Shown: piece by piece, positions 14,955-22,009 of the stretch
How positions within the stretch are numbered: position 1 is the first letter of the stretch
How the letters are laid out: the number at the start of each line of letters is the position of its first letter
DNA from: a virus
Reading direction: 5' to 3' (one strand)
Virus record (IMG/VR): IMGVR_UViG_3300032246_001380
Span: 1-24,806 of that record
DNA length: 24,806 bases
Made by a program: the position numbers and the translations under genes
Notes under the pieces: generated by a model
Database searches by the model: none
What the model was told of the DNA's origin: nothing
Seen by the model: the letters and a program-made list of their open reading frames with translations, nothing else

Positions 14955-16481
14955 CTAGAGCATTAAAAATTCTCTTGATTGGTAAACGGATGAACCATCT
15001 AGCCCAGTTGCTTCCGCTTTCCTAGCTCTCGCAAATGCCATAATTGATGATACCGCACAATCAATTCTTTCGACTGATTTACTTTTGGATGGTTTGCAAT
15101 TTCCTGCCGCATCCCGTTCAATTACCACATTATCAATGCACCATCTTAGCACCGCATTTCCATCATGGCTGATTTGCTTTTGTAAAACCGCGGCTTCAAA
15201 ATCTTTGGTAGGAGGTGACATGCTCCGGAATCCCTGCCTGAATTCCGTAATGGTGTAACCTTGATTCTCCAATTTTTGCATTAGAAATTCTGCGTTCCAT
15301 GGATCGACTGCAATTTCCCTAATTTTGAATTCTGCCGCAATTTCCGCAATTCTTTTTAGGATGATTTCATAGTCAACAATTTCCCCTGGTATCACCTCGA
15401 GGAAACCGGCTCGCACAAATTGGTCATACCTAATGCGGTTTGTGTCATTTCTTTTTCCCACCATGGCGGATGTGGTCCACGCAAAGGCCTTCAAATGGAT
15501 CGCACCTGGTAACGGGAATGCCAGCGTGAAGGAAGTTAAATCTTCCCTCGAGGAAAGATCCAAGGCCGCATAGCAAGGGATTTCCTCGAGATTGGTTGGA
15601 TGTGTTTCGCAACTGTTCCATGATTCCGAGCTGATCCATCTGGCCGCGGATTCAACCCATTGGTTAAGATGGTATTGCCGAAATGATTGTTCCCTTGCTG
15701 GATTGTTCTGGGCTTCGTGGCAGGTGTCCCGCAGATATTCCAGGGTAACGGATTTACCTAACCCTGGATTTGCCATTTTCCAGGATGATTCACTTCGCCA
15801 ATCCAATTCTGGTGCTGCTTCGTAAATTATTGGTAGGAATGTTGGATCCACCAATACACCTTCCCTAACCTGTTTTGCGTAATGATACAATTCATAACAC
15901 AATGATCCGCGATCATGACCACTTGTCGATATCATGAATGCTAATGGTTCTGTTCTCGCTCCCATGGATGTTATTAGGGATTCGTAAAGATCCCTGCTTT
16001 TTTGTGTCAACAATTCGTCGAATATTAAAGTGCTTATGTTATGCCCCAGGTTGCCTGCTGCATCAGCCGCAATTACCTTATAAACTGCACCCCTATTGGC
16101 CTCAATATGTCGCCTGTAAACCTTGCATTTTTTTGACAGCACAGGAGAATGAAGCACCATTTGTTTTGCAATATCAAATGCCAATGCCGCCTGGTCAGAA
16201 TCGCAGGCCGCGGAAAGGATTTCCGCACCTGGTTCCTGATCCATGATTAACATGTACAGCGCCACAGCTGCCGCTAATGTGGTCTTGCCATTCTTCCTTC
16301 CAAGCATTACCAATGCTTTTCTGTATTGCCTTTTTCCATTCTTAAGCTTTGTGTTGAATAATGGTTTGATAATATCATTTATTTGCCACTTATCAAGGGT
16401 TAATGGTTTGCCACCTAGTGGCCCTTTGGTATGTGTCAAAAATGTGGCACAGAATTCCTCAAACTTTTTCGATGGCAGCAT
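14955..16481 (-). CDS. terL: Terminase large subunit
   Basis: A 508-residue packaging ATPase-nuclease. The Walker A motif is GRKNGKTT (residues 61-68), Walker B is LIFDE (152-156), and the coupling motif is STSG (185-188). The nuclease domain shows the acidic residues Asp308 (AALDLSSREDL), Asp393 (AVDPWNAE) and Asp474 (ERIDCAVSS). It is of the HK97/Terminase_1 type, which usually goes with cos packaging. AGGA lies seven bases upstream of the ATG, and the previous gene stops nine bases before it. Confidence 0.96.
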   Translation of the reverse strand: MLPSKKFEEFCATFLTHTKGPLGGKPLTLDKWQINDIIKPLFNTKLKNGKRQYRKALVMLGRKNGKTTLAAAVALYMLIMDQEPGAEILSAACDSDQAALAFDIAKQMVLHSPVLSKKCKVYRRHIEANRGAVYKVIAADAAGNLGHNISTLIFDELLTQKSRDLYESLITSMGARTEPLAFMISTSGHDRGSLCYELYHYAKQVREGVLVDPTFLPIIYEAAPELDWRSESSWKMANPGLGKSVTLEYLRDTCHEAQNNPAREQSFRQYHLNQWVESAARWISSESWNSCETHPTNLEEIPCYAALDLSSREDLTSFTLAFPLPGAIHLKAFAWTTSAMVGKRNDTNRIRYDQFVRAGFLEVIPGEIVDYEIILKRIAEIAAEFKIREIAVDPWNAEFLMQKLENQGYTITEFRQGFRSMSPPTKDFEAAVLQKQISHDGNAVLRWCIDNVVIERDAAGNCKPSKSKSVERIDCAVSSIMAFARARKAEATGLDGSSVYQSREFLML

Positions 16482-16489
16482 TCAATTTC

Positions 16490-16960
16490 CTATGGCATCA
16501 ACTTCAATAATTTGGCGGACATGGAATTATCAGCCACAATTTCCTGTTGCATATCTTCGCCAGTTAATCGGGATGCGCTACGGCTCCGCGGTGTCAGGCA
16601 AAGCTGCCCCAATGTGGTTGCGAGGTCCGATTCTGCCTGCCGAACTTCCGCCAGGATTGGATGAACCATATTGCCGGATGATGTGGTAAATCCGCGGGAT
16701 TTCCCTTGCGTTTTCAGATAGAAACAAACTGCCCAGGATTCACCATCAATTACGGCTTTTTGCAATGAACTTACCGCATTGTCCAGCATGGTTTCCCGAA
16801 CTGTTTCCAGGCATTGATTCAATTCAGGATGTTTTTTTACAAAGCGAAAAATGGTAGTTCTTTCCACGCCAAGCATGCGAGCGGCAGCAGCCATGTTGCC
16901 GAAACATTTCTTTAGAGCTTCATCCACAACAGAAATTGTTAAAGGTGCTCTAGCTCCCAT
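16490..16960 (-). CDS. HTH DNA-packaging protein, terminase small subunit candidate
   Basis: From the ATG that overlaps the end of the Mom-like gene the protein has 156 residues. It begins MGARAPLTISVVDEALKKCF and has a helix-turn-helix, NMAAAARMLGVERTTIFRFV, then KHPELNQCLETVRETMLDNA and AVCFYLKTQGKSRGF. This pattern of HTH followed by a 'A-x-x-x-L-K-T-K-G-K-x-R-G' segment is common in small terminase-like proteins encoded just before large terminase genes. It would recognise the packaging site. A longer version starting at 17053 lies inside the Mom-like gene and is rejected. Confidence 0.82.
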   Translation of the reverse strand: MGARAPLTISVVDEALKKCFGNMAAAARMLGVERTTIFRFVKKHPELNQCLETVRETMLDNAVSSLQKAVIDGESWAVCFYLKTQGKSRGFTTSSGNMVHPILAEVRQAESDLATTLGQLCLTPRSRSASRLTGEDMQQEIVADNSMSAKLLKLMP

Positions 16961-17669
16961 GGCTGCACCCTTCAAGTGTATGGAGCGTTGGGATTGGATT
17001 TGCACCATCCCTTGTGCCATGGATTGGCACCGTGCCGCTATCAGCACTTCCAACGCGTTTTGGATAAGGTTGTTTCAATGGCTGAATTTTTTTCCTCATG
17101 TCTTCATCCAATGGCATCAAATATTTATGCTTGAATCCTGAACTTTCCCTTCTTGCATTTGAATCAACATTTTTCCTAAGCCATGGAATTGATGAGCCAC
17201 CTTTTCCGTGCCGTTTTCCAACTGTCATCGGGTGTGTCTTTTTTCCATTTATATAGTAAACATGAGTTTCTGTCCCGCCAACATAAATCCAGTTTGTCGC
17301 CTGGTAAATTCCTCCATGATGTCCCTGACTTGAATCGGCAAAGGAAACAACTAAACGCAAACCCTTTGCATGACTTTTTAATTTTTTTAAAATGATTGCC
17401 ATGATTCTACTTACAGGTGTTTTATGGTTTGTAAGTGCAATTCTTGTCAATTCACAAACTTGAGTTTGATTTAATCCATATGGTGTTCCAATATTTGGAC
17501 AAGCACCAGATCCAAATAAAACAACCCCAATAAATTTTCCCGATTCCCAAACCCCAAATCTTACGACTTTGCTTTTGGGTATGCATTTACTGTAATGCCA
17601 TTTTTCGCAGGCATATTTTGCTGCTTCTGGTGTAGCCCAATCAATTCGCAATTCACTTGACGAATTCAT
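16950..17669 (-). CDS. Mom-like DNA adenine modification protein
   Basis: A 239-residue GNAT-like protein. It begins around DWATPEAAKYACEKWHYSKC, continues with VRFGVWESGKFIGVVLFGSG, TQVCELTRIALTNHKTPVSR and VVSFADSSQGHHGGIYQATN, and ends with FKHKYLMPLDEDMRKKIQPL. This set of segments is characteristic of phage Mom homologues. Mu Mom converts adenine to N6-methylcarbamoyl-adenine and protects phage DNA from restriction. I infer the same role here. A GTG two codons upstream is an alternative start. It overlaps the ParB-like gene by 17 bases and the next gene by 11, so it belongs to the packaging operon. Confidence 0.85.
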   Translation of the reverse strand: MNSSSELRIDWATPEAAKYACEKWHYSKCIPKSKVVRFGVWESGKFIGVVLFGSGACPNIGTPYGLNQTQVCELTRIALTNHKTPVSRIMAIILKKLKSHAKGLRLVVSFADSSQGHHGGIYQATNWIYVGGTETHVYYINGKKTHPMTVGKRHGKGGSSIPWLRKNVDSNARRESSGFKHKYLMPLDEDMRKKIQPLKQPYPKRVGSADSGTVPIHGTRDGANPIPTLHTLEGCSHGS

Positions 17670-18129
17670 GCCCACACTCTGGACATTTTATTTTTGCTTT
17701 TTCATCAAGAATGCTTTGATCTTCAGCCGTTGCTTTTTCAAAGTTTGGCGGAATAATTCCAGCCTCCTGTGCCATATCTGCAAACATTTGGGACAACGCC
17801 TCGCTTCCCGTATTAACTTCGCGCAACAAGGAATCCAATGCCAGTGCATCGGTGCCAGCCATGGCGGACAATGGATCTAGGGATAACAACAATTTATCTG
17901 CCTCGGATTCCGTGATGTCCAGCACCAGCACCGGAACCTCGACGTCTGGTGTGGATTCGGCGCGCAAATGCCCATCGACCAACATTAGGCTGCCGTCAGG
18001 AAGTTCCCTAGCCAACAAGGCATCAGCGTAACCCACTTCCGCCAGGATCCCTTTCAGCGCATCCTGTTGGGACTGTGGATGGGTCCGCCAATTTTTTGGA
18101 TTGGGCATCAGTTCTGATGCCTTAATCAT
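17653..18129 (-). CDS. ParB-like nuclease-domain protein
   Basis: I favour the ATG with AAGGA seven bases upstream, giving 158 residues. An in-frame ATG eleven codons earlier (18162) is possible. The N-terminal domain has SELMPNPKNWRTHPQSQQ and SLMLVDGHLRAES, the two signature boxes of the ParB/Srx fold (GDGH-type loop). The C-terminus ends CPECGHEF, a half zinc-finger-like knuckle. ParB-like proteins of this size recur in phage packaging regions next to terminase and modification genes. They may bind or nick DNA. This one lacks the HTH of true partition proteins. Confidence 0.87.
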   Translation of the reverse strand: MIKASELMPNPKNWRTHPQSQQDALKGILAEVGYADALLARELPDGSLMLVDGHLRAESTPDVEVPVLVLDITESEADKLLLSLDPLSAMAGTDALALDSLLREVNTGSEALSQMFADMAQEAGIIPPNFEKATAEDQSILDEKAKIKCPECGHEFVK

Positions 18130-18164
18130 GCGTAATTCCTTAATTCGATTTCTAATTTTCATTC

Positions 18165-18434
18165 TTAACCCGTTGATTCTGTTGCGCCCATTATGAGCTG
18201 ATCTGCTGACATTACAATATCAAGTTTTTTATAAAGTAATTGTAGTCGTGCCAATCTTTTAGCCCCAATGCAAACCGTTTCCAGGTCCGAGCCCCTCGAG
18301 GTTCCAATCCGGGTTAGGGCGTTCCGTAACCTGGAATATGCTTCCCGCTCCAGGTCCGATGTCAGCATTGGTGGCGGTGATATCGGTAATGTGCTGCCAT
18401 CATCCCGTTGCCGCGGTTTTCTTCCTCGAGCCAT
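18165..18434 (-). CDS. P27-like small terminase candidate
   Basis: From the ATG with GAGGGA upstream the protein has 89 residues. A TTG five codons earlier is in frame but overlaps that site. It begins MARGRKPRQRDDGSTLP, then has LEREAYSRLRNALTRIGTSR and GSDLETVCIGAKRLARLQLL. The 'ARGRKP' start and the central helical layout resemble P27-family small terminase subunits, although the protein is shorter. It follows a GC-rich gap that could hold cos. Since a second candidate lies directly before the large subunit, only one may be the true small terminase. Confidence 0.75.
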   Translation of the reverse strand: MARGRKPRQRDDGSTLPISPPPMLTSDLEREAYSRLRNALTRIGTSRGSDLETVCIGAKRLARLQLLYKKLDIVMSADQLIMGATESTG

Positions 18435-18619
18435 ATCGTTTTCCCTCAAAAAAAGTTCAGAATTGGTGCTAAAAAAGATGGAGTGGGTCTGGGTCGGTCA
18501 GGCGTCCAGAACCCCGGATCGGGGGCTCCCCATCCCCCAAATTTTGGCCCAAAAAACGGCCAAAAAAAGGTCAAAACTTTCTGATTTTTCCACGGTAAAC
18601 TTTGCCAAAACTTCCTATC
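18435..18619. other. GC-rich intergenic region, cos or regulatory candidate
   Basis: About 185 non-coding bases separate early from packaging genes. AT-rich flanks with A/T tracts surround a GC-rich core (about 18484-18538). On the minus strand it holds GGGGG-ATGGGGAG-CCCCC, GGCC-GTTTTTTG-GGCC and a bulged stem GGGTTCTGG/CCAGACCC followed eight bases later by TTTTTT. In cos phages the packaging site lies just upstream of the small terminase gene, which fits here. A terminator plus promoter junction is the alternative. Confidence 0.45.
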
Positions 18620-18898
18620 TTAACATTCTTCCAAATCCTGCACTTCTGATATATCTTCCAAAATGTTTGTGCGTCTTTGTAATGCAATTATATATTTCCT
18701 CTTTTCCTGCTCGGTTTCTTTCCGTGGTCTTTTGGGTGTCATACCGCTTCTTTCATTTTGCATTTCATCGTATTGTTCGGGACAAATAATGGTGAAGATC
18801 TTTGCCCAATCATCTAGCGGCATTGGCACTTTCAGCATGGCTTTTTCCAATCGCTTCAGGATTGTAATGATTGGAATACCTCTTTTTAAATTATCCAT
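18620..18898 (-). CDS. Hypothetical early protein (92 aa)
   Basis: A 92-residue, highly charged helical protein. The first half (MDNLKRGIPIITILKRLEKA, then PLDDWAKIFTIICPEQYDEM) could be a small DNA- or protein-binding domain. The second half is basic and then acidic. AGGT precedes the ATG. It overlaps the end of the nuclease gene by eight bases and is the last gene before the GC-rich gap. The family is not recognised. Confidence 0.7.
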   Translation of the reverse strand: MDNLKRGIPIITILKRLEKAMLKVPMPLDDWAKIFTIICPEQYDEMQNERSGMTPKRPRKETEQEKRKYIIALQRRTNILEDISEVQDLEEC

Positions 18899-19202
18899 GG
18901 AAACACCTAATCAATAGGCTTATTGCCTCTCCTGTTTGAATCTGCTGTGGTGTCAAGCGCAAAAGCCTCCAACCTTTAATTGCCAGTTCATTGTATTTTT
19001 CCATATCGGCAATGAATCCTTTGGGCCTGGTATGCCTGCCGCGGATCCAGATTCCACCTTCAATTTCCAATGCTATTTTTTCTTCAGGCCAACCGTAGTC
19101 TAAGCGCCATTTTCTAGGCGGTGCAAATTGGTATTCCGGAATTGGTTCGGGAATTGATCCACATAATTTAATGTATTCAATTAGTAATATCTTTGCCTTC
19201 AT
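18891..19202 (-). CDS. PD-(D/E)XK-type endonuclease
   Basis: From the ATG overlapping the previous stop (ATGA), the protein has 103 residues. The segment APPRKWRLDYGWPEEKIALE then IEGGIWIRGRHTRPKGF and ADMEKYNELAIKGWRLLRLT matches small phage nucleases of the restriction-endonuclease-like fold, with Asp35 and Glu46/Glu48 as likely metal ligands and Lys69 nearby. Such enzymes often act as branched-DNA or Holliday-junction nucleases in phage replication and packaging. Specificity cannot be read from the sequence. Confidence 0.82.
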   Translation of the reverse strand: MKAKILLIEYIKLCGSIPEPIPEYQFAPPRKWRLDYGWPEEKIALEIEGGIWIRGRHTRPKGFIADMEKYNELAIKGWRLLRLTPQQIQTGEAISLLIRCFHG

Positions 19203-19411
19203 TGACCACCCTGAATTGCCTGAATCATCTGTGGAATATCCTCTACCATTTCCGCCATAGCAATAGTTTGGCGGCACCATTCATCTAATGGAATTGCTCC
19301 CAACCTGGAACGAACATAAGTAAAATTTAACCCGCTTCCTGATCGCATCAAATCGACAATTGCGGATTCGTAGAAATCCCTTTCAGCTTTGATTCTTTGT
19401 AGTTCGTTCAT
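19199..19411 (-). CDS. Hypothetical early protein (70 aa)
   Basis: A 70-residue helical protein starting MNELQRIKAERDFYESAIVD, coiled-coil-like at its N-terminus. AAGGAAGG precedes the ATG. It overlaps both neighbours by four bases, so it is translationally coupled between a zinc-ribbon protein and a nuclease. No family is recognised. It could be a partner subunit of either neighbour. Confidence 0.68.
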   Translation of the reverse strand: MNELQRIKAERDFYESAIVDLMRSGSGLNFTYVRSRLGAIPLDEWCRQTIAMAEMVEDIPQMIQAIQGGQ

Positions 19412-19983
19412 TCGTCACCCTTCCTTTTTATATTGACGGAATAGGAATCAATTCGGAACTTATTATGCCCAGCTACCGCGGTTCTCTGCTTTTGGATTTC
19501 ATCCCATTGCCGCATTTCTGATCGCCATGTTGGGTGCTGCAATTCATATTCACATAACCTGGTGCCCCTTAAATTACGATGCTCACCAATCCGGCACATG
19601 TGGCAGATAACAGCCATGGTATAACCCTCATGTGGTGGCAGGTTCCTGGTCCACTTTCCATTCTGCCAGCTGTTGTGGTGTGGTACGACAATGTGGCCCG
19701 TATTGCCGCAACAGGTGCAAACACCCCTGGTGTCATTAAGGGCCTCGACCTTTTTCGCCAACGACTGCACCCGCAATTCCCGCAGCTCTTCAGATATCGC
19801 TGTGAAATGTTCGCTGACAAAGTTGGGTGGCTTCTTTCGACGGCTTACCGCGGTGACGGCTGACACCAGGTCCGCTGCGGTGTAGCCCTCGAGACTCCAC
19901 AGCCGGTGCCAGATCCGATAGGTTTCCGTCCAATCCGCGGACCTGTGGCCAAATATTGCCGCGTGTTGTTGTGCCCAATTCAT
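19408..19983 (-). CDS. Zinc-ribbon protein of the replication module
   Basis: A 191-residue protein. The N-terminal 75 residues are helical (RIWHRLWSLEGYTAADLVSA, PNFVSEHFTAI) and loosely resemble small helicase-loader domains. A zinc site follows, with VCTCCGNTGH (Cys89, 91, 92) and ICHMCRIGEH (Cys127, 130). There is no Walker motif, so it is not a DnaC-type ATPase. The ATG overlaps the stop of the replisome-organiser-like gene (ATGA) with a strong GGAGGTGAT site. Loading the host helicase onto the origin is a plausible but unproven role. Confidence 0.75.
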   Translation of the reverse strand: MNWAQQHAAIFGHRSADWTETYRIWHRLWSLEGYTAADLVSAVTAVSRRKKPPNFVSEHFTAISEELRELRVQSLAKKVEALNDTRGVCTCCGNTGHIVVPHHNSWQNGKWTRNLPPHEGYTMAVICHMCRIGEHRNLRGTRLCEYELQHPTWRSEMRQWDEIQKQRTAVAGHNKFRIDSYSVNIKRKGDE

Positions 19984-20864
19984 TTCATCACCTCCAATTC
20001 AAGATTTGCCAATCTTTCCAGAAATGGCGCTGGACCGCCGATCTTTTCAAAACCGACCTCTGACCCAATTTGTGATAGATCGTGGCTTGGCGGTGCCTTT
20101 ACGGGCCTTGAAACGGTACGCAGAAGCCAGGATGTCAGGAATCGTGGCATTCCTTTGGCCGTTTTCCGCTTTTTTGGGTTTGCCTCGAGCCATGCCACAG
20201 CGCCAAGGATTTGATCCCGGACATCTGCACCAGGGAATGATCTAATCAGCAATTCGATTTGTCCGGATGAAATTTCCCACCTGGTCCCATCCGCCAGCGG
20301 TGCTGTCAAGATTTCCGCATTTGGATTTTCCGGACGCGGCAGGTCCGTGGCCTCTGGTCCGGACAAATGTATTTCTTCTTTGGGAAGGTAAGGTAAGGAA
20401 AGGGAAGGGAAGGTAGTTGCAACACCAGTTACGGACTCAGTAGGGGACTCAGTAGGGGACTTAGTTGGGTACTTAGTTGTGGACTTAGTTGGGGACTTAG
20501 TACCGCACTTAGTACCGCACTTAGTACCACACACATTTTTTTCTCTGGCAATCTTGTTTGCTGCAACACCTTTAACCCATGTTGGGCAATGTTCAAGCCA
20601 ATCATGTACCCATAAAGATCCGTCCTGGTGGCGATCAATCCAACCAGATTCGATTAAAGCCCCAATCAATTCTGTAGCGGCATTCTCCCATTCCAATACC
20701 GCGGCAATGTCATCATCGGTGTATCGTCCGATTCCACCATCCGGCGTATTGTGGGCCGTAAAATGCCATAGGCATTCGAGCAATCCAACTGCCTGATATT
20801 GAGTCAATCCTAATGTTCTTTTCAACCGCATTAACTTGACACTTGTCAACGCTCCAGATTTCAT
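19980..20864 (-). CDS. Replisome-organiser/replication initiator-like protein
   Basis: A 294-residue protein. The N-terminal domain (about 1-108) shows a winged-helix replication pattern with LKRTLGLTQYQAVGLLECLW, RYTDDDIAAVLEW, ALIESGWIDRH and LWVHDWLEHC, as in phage O/DnaD-like initiators. Residues about 112-145 are eight tetrapeptide repeats of the type [C/S/T/Y]-[G/P/T]-T-[K/E]. The C-terminal part has ADVRDQILGAVAWLEANPKK and FLTSWLLRTV, recalling C-terminal initiator or DnaT-like helicase-contact helices. The repeats are encoded by 12-bp iterons, as in the lambda O gene, where the origin lies inside the initiator gene. AAGGGAG precedes the ATG. Confidence 0.8.
   Translation of the reverse strand: MKSGALTSVKLMRLKRTLGLTQYQAVGLLECLWHFTAHNTPDGGIGRYTDDDIAAVLEWENAATELIGALIESGWIDRHQDGSLWVHDWLEHCPTWVKGVAANKIAREKNVCGTKCGTKCGTKSPTKSTTKYPTKSPTESPTESVTGVATTFPSLSLPYLPKEEIHLSGPEATDLPRPENPNAEILTAPLADGTRWEISSGQIELLIRSFPGADVRDQILGAVAWLEANPKKRKTAKGMPRFLTSWLLRTVSRPVKAPPSHDLSQIGSEVGFEKIGGPAPFLERLANLELEVMK
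20382..20416. repeat. Polypurine/polypyrimidine tract beside the iterons
   Basis: A nearly uninterrupted purine run on the plus strand made of GGGAA and GGTAA units lies 16 bases from the iteron array, inside the initiator gene. Such tracts can unwind or form triplex DNA. Beside iterons it could be part of an origin. On the coding strand it encodes a Ser/Leu/Pro-rich stretch. Confidence 0.5.
20433..20528. repeat. Eight 12-bp iterons, replication origin candidate
   Basis: Eight adjacent 12-base units run without a gap: two GGACTCAGTAGG, then GGACTTAGTTGG, GTACTTAGTTGT, GGACTTAGTTGG, GGACTTAGTACC and two GCACTTAGTACC. The core ACTYAGT is invariant apart from C/T. They are in frame within the initiator gene and produce a tetrapeptide repeat. 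Initiator genes with internal iterons are the known origin layout of lambdoid phages. Repeat-driven protein linker evolution without origin function is the alternative. Confidence 0.65.
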
Positions 20865-20879
20865 TTCTGGTGTCTCCCT

Positions 20880-21074
20880 TTACCATTTTAAATGTGAATC
20901 ATCCTCAACCTTTTGTTCCTGTTGGTCCAACATGGTGTTGATCAGATTTGCAGCCAGATCCAATCCAGCTTGGTAACCCCGTTGGAATGGTCCCGAACCT
21001 GGAACCCTTCTAGCTGTGGAAATCTTTTGAAGGATCATCCGGGCAAGCATTGCATCATCGAACCTATCATTCAT
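20880..21074 (-). CDS. Hypothetical early protein (64 aa)
   Basis: A 64-residue helical protein beginning MNDRFDDAMLARMILQKIST with a charged C-terminus. AAGGTG is upstream of the ATG and it overlaps the previous gene by eight bases. No family is recognised. It precedes the initiator gene by 15 bases and may be co-translated with it. Confidence 0.65.
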   Translation of the reverse strand: MNDRFDDAMLARMILQKISTARRVPGSGPFQRGYQAGLDLAANLINTMLDQQEQKVEDDSHLKW

Positions 21075-21252
21075 ATTTCATCACCTTTTTCAGTTGCTCG
21101 AGGTCTTCGCCCAGGTTCCCAATCTGCACCTGTCGTAACCGTGGCGGTAATGTGTCGTCGTTAATGGTGTCATATAACGCGGTAACTCTGGCAAGCATGT
21201 TGCCCAGAATCTGTTGTGCCACGCTGATGTTTGGTCCTGCCTGGTCATTCAT
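21067..21252 (-). CDS. Hypothetical early protein (61 aa)
   Basis: A 61-residue helical, neutral to acidic protein starting MNDQAGPNISVAQQILGNML. AGGAG lies upstream. It overlaps its neighbours on both sides by a few bases, a sign of a compact polycistronic message. No domain is recognised. Confidence 0.65.
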   Translation of the reverse strand: MNDQAGPNISVAQQILGNMLARVTALYDTINDDTLPPRLRQVQIGNLGEDLEQLKKVMKYE

Positions 21253-21617
21253 TTGCCTTTCTCCTGTTGATGGTTTGTTGGTCCGCTTTTATATTCTCTC
21301 CGCTTTGGTTTAATCTTATTCAAATCATCATTTACCAATTCCCAAAGCTCCAAATTGGCTTCATTGCATTGGCTGAAATATCCTTCTGAAAAATGCTTTT
21401 TCTTGTGCTCCTTAATCGCATCCTGAAGCCGTTTGCATTGTTCCCATGTTTTCCGTAGTTGGGCGAACAATGAACCATTTGCGTTGTTTGCGCCAAGAAA
21501 TCTACGGATAATTTGTTTGACAAATGGATCTGTACAGGTTTCTTTGTATGCAACAATTTCTTTGTATCTTATCGCATCTTTCATAAGTCCTGCACCTAGT
21601 ATTTTATCTTCATTCAT
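21249..21617 (-). CDS. Hypothetical early protein (122 aa)
   Basis: A 122-residue, strongly basic and helical protein with many Lys, Asn and Gln residues (for example AIKEHKKKHFSEGYFSQCNE). AAGGAAATGG precedes the ATG, which overlaps the upstream gene by eight bases. Basic charge suggests nucleic-acid contact, but I do not recognise a family. Confidence 0.68.
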   Translation of the reverse strand: MNEDKILGAGLMKDAIRYKEIVAYKETCTDPFVKQIIRRFLGANNANGSLFAQLRKTWEQCKRLQDAIKEHKKKHFSEGYFSQCNEANLELWELVNDDLNKIKPKRREYKSGPTNHQQEKGK

Positions 21618-21783
21618 TTTCCATTTCCTTTCTTAATTCTTCATATGCCTGAATCACACGAAACAAAGCGCATTTTATGTGCCATCTTTGGCATTGATCA
21701 GAATGAGTTAATTCCTTTCCATCCGTCAAATGGATCTGAACCAAATCATCAATTGCATACCTAGTCATTATTTCTTTCCACAT
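21610..21783 (-). CDS. Small hypothetical early protein (57 aa)
   Basis: I choose the ATG just past the terminator, with AGGGA five bases upstream, giving 57 residues (MWKEIMTRYAIDDLVQIHLT). An upstream in-frame ATG at 21843 would place the terminator hairpin inside the coding sequence and is unlikely. The next ATG at 21768, with GGAAAG before it, is also possible. The protein is helical, charged, with Cys and His in QCQRWHIKC. No family is recognised. Confidence 0.62.
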   Translation of the reverse strand: MWKEIMTRYAIDDLVQIHLTDGKELTHSDQCQRWHIKCALFRVIQAYEELRKEMENE

Positions 21784-21797
21784 GTTTTTCCCTATGT

Positions 21798-21836
21798 AAA
21801 AAGAACCTGCCCACCATATTTCAGGTGGGACAGGTT
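21798..21836 (-). terminator. Intrinsic terminator in the early region
   Basis: On the minus strand AACCTG-(T)-CCCACC pairs with GGTGGG-CAGGTT, a 12-bp stem with one bulge and an 8-base loop, followed by CTTTTT. It ends the transcript that carries the recombination genes and the structured intergenic region. Downstream genes start only 15 bases later, so read-through is likely and the site may be regulated. Confidence 0.87.
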
Positions 21837-21843
21837 GCCCCAA

Positions 21844-22009
21844 TTATTCCAGCCTTGGTTGGAGCTCACCGTTTACGGCCGCGGCATGTTTGCCCACTAA
21901 GCCGCGGCTGCTGGAAGTGATTTAAAATGCCCGCCTGGGTGCTCACCTCGTTGGATCCCATTGAACATTTAATGAGAAATAATCCACAAGCCAGACGGGC
22001 ATTGGTTTG
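21844..22009 (-). ncRNA. Candidate structured RNA in intergenic region
   Basis: These 166 bases carry no credible gene. On the minus strand they form two domains. First, AATGCCCGTCTGG (22003-21991) pairs with CCAGGCGGGCATT (21938-21926) over 13 bases with one G-U, enclosing a 52-base loop with a possible TGGAT/ATCCA stem, and is followed by TTAAAT. Second, CCAGC/GCTGG encloses GCCGCGGC-15-base loop-GCCGCGGC, a CCG-TAAA-CGG hairpin and GGTGAGCTCCAACC. An intrinsic terminator follows at once. A small regulatory RNA, attenuator leader or tandem terminators are all possible. Confidence 0.45.

Noticed and set aside
18268-18789. Plus-strand reading frame crossing the GC-rich gap
   Set aside because: It overlaps two supported minus-strand genes and has no recognisable domain. 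The gap looks regulatory.
20433-20528. Short tandem repeats as a CRISPR array
   Set aside because: The 12-base units are contiguous with no spacers, and they are in frame within a gene.
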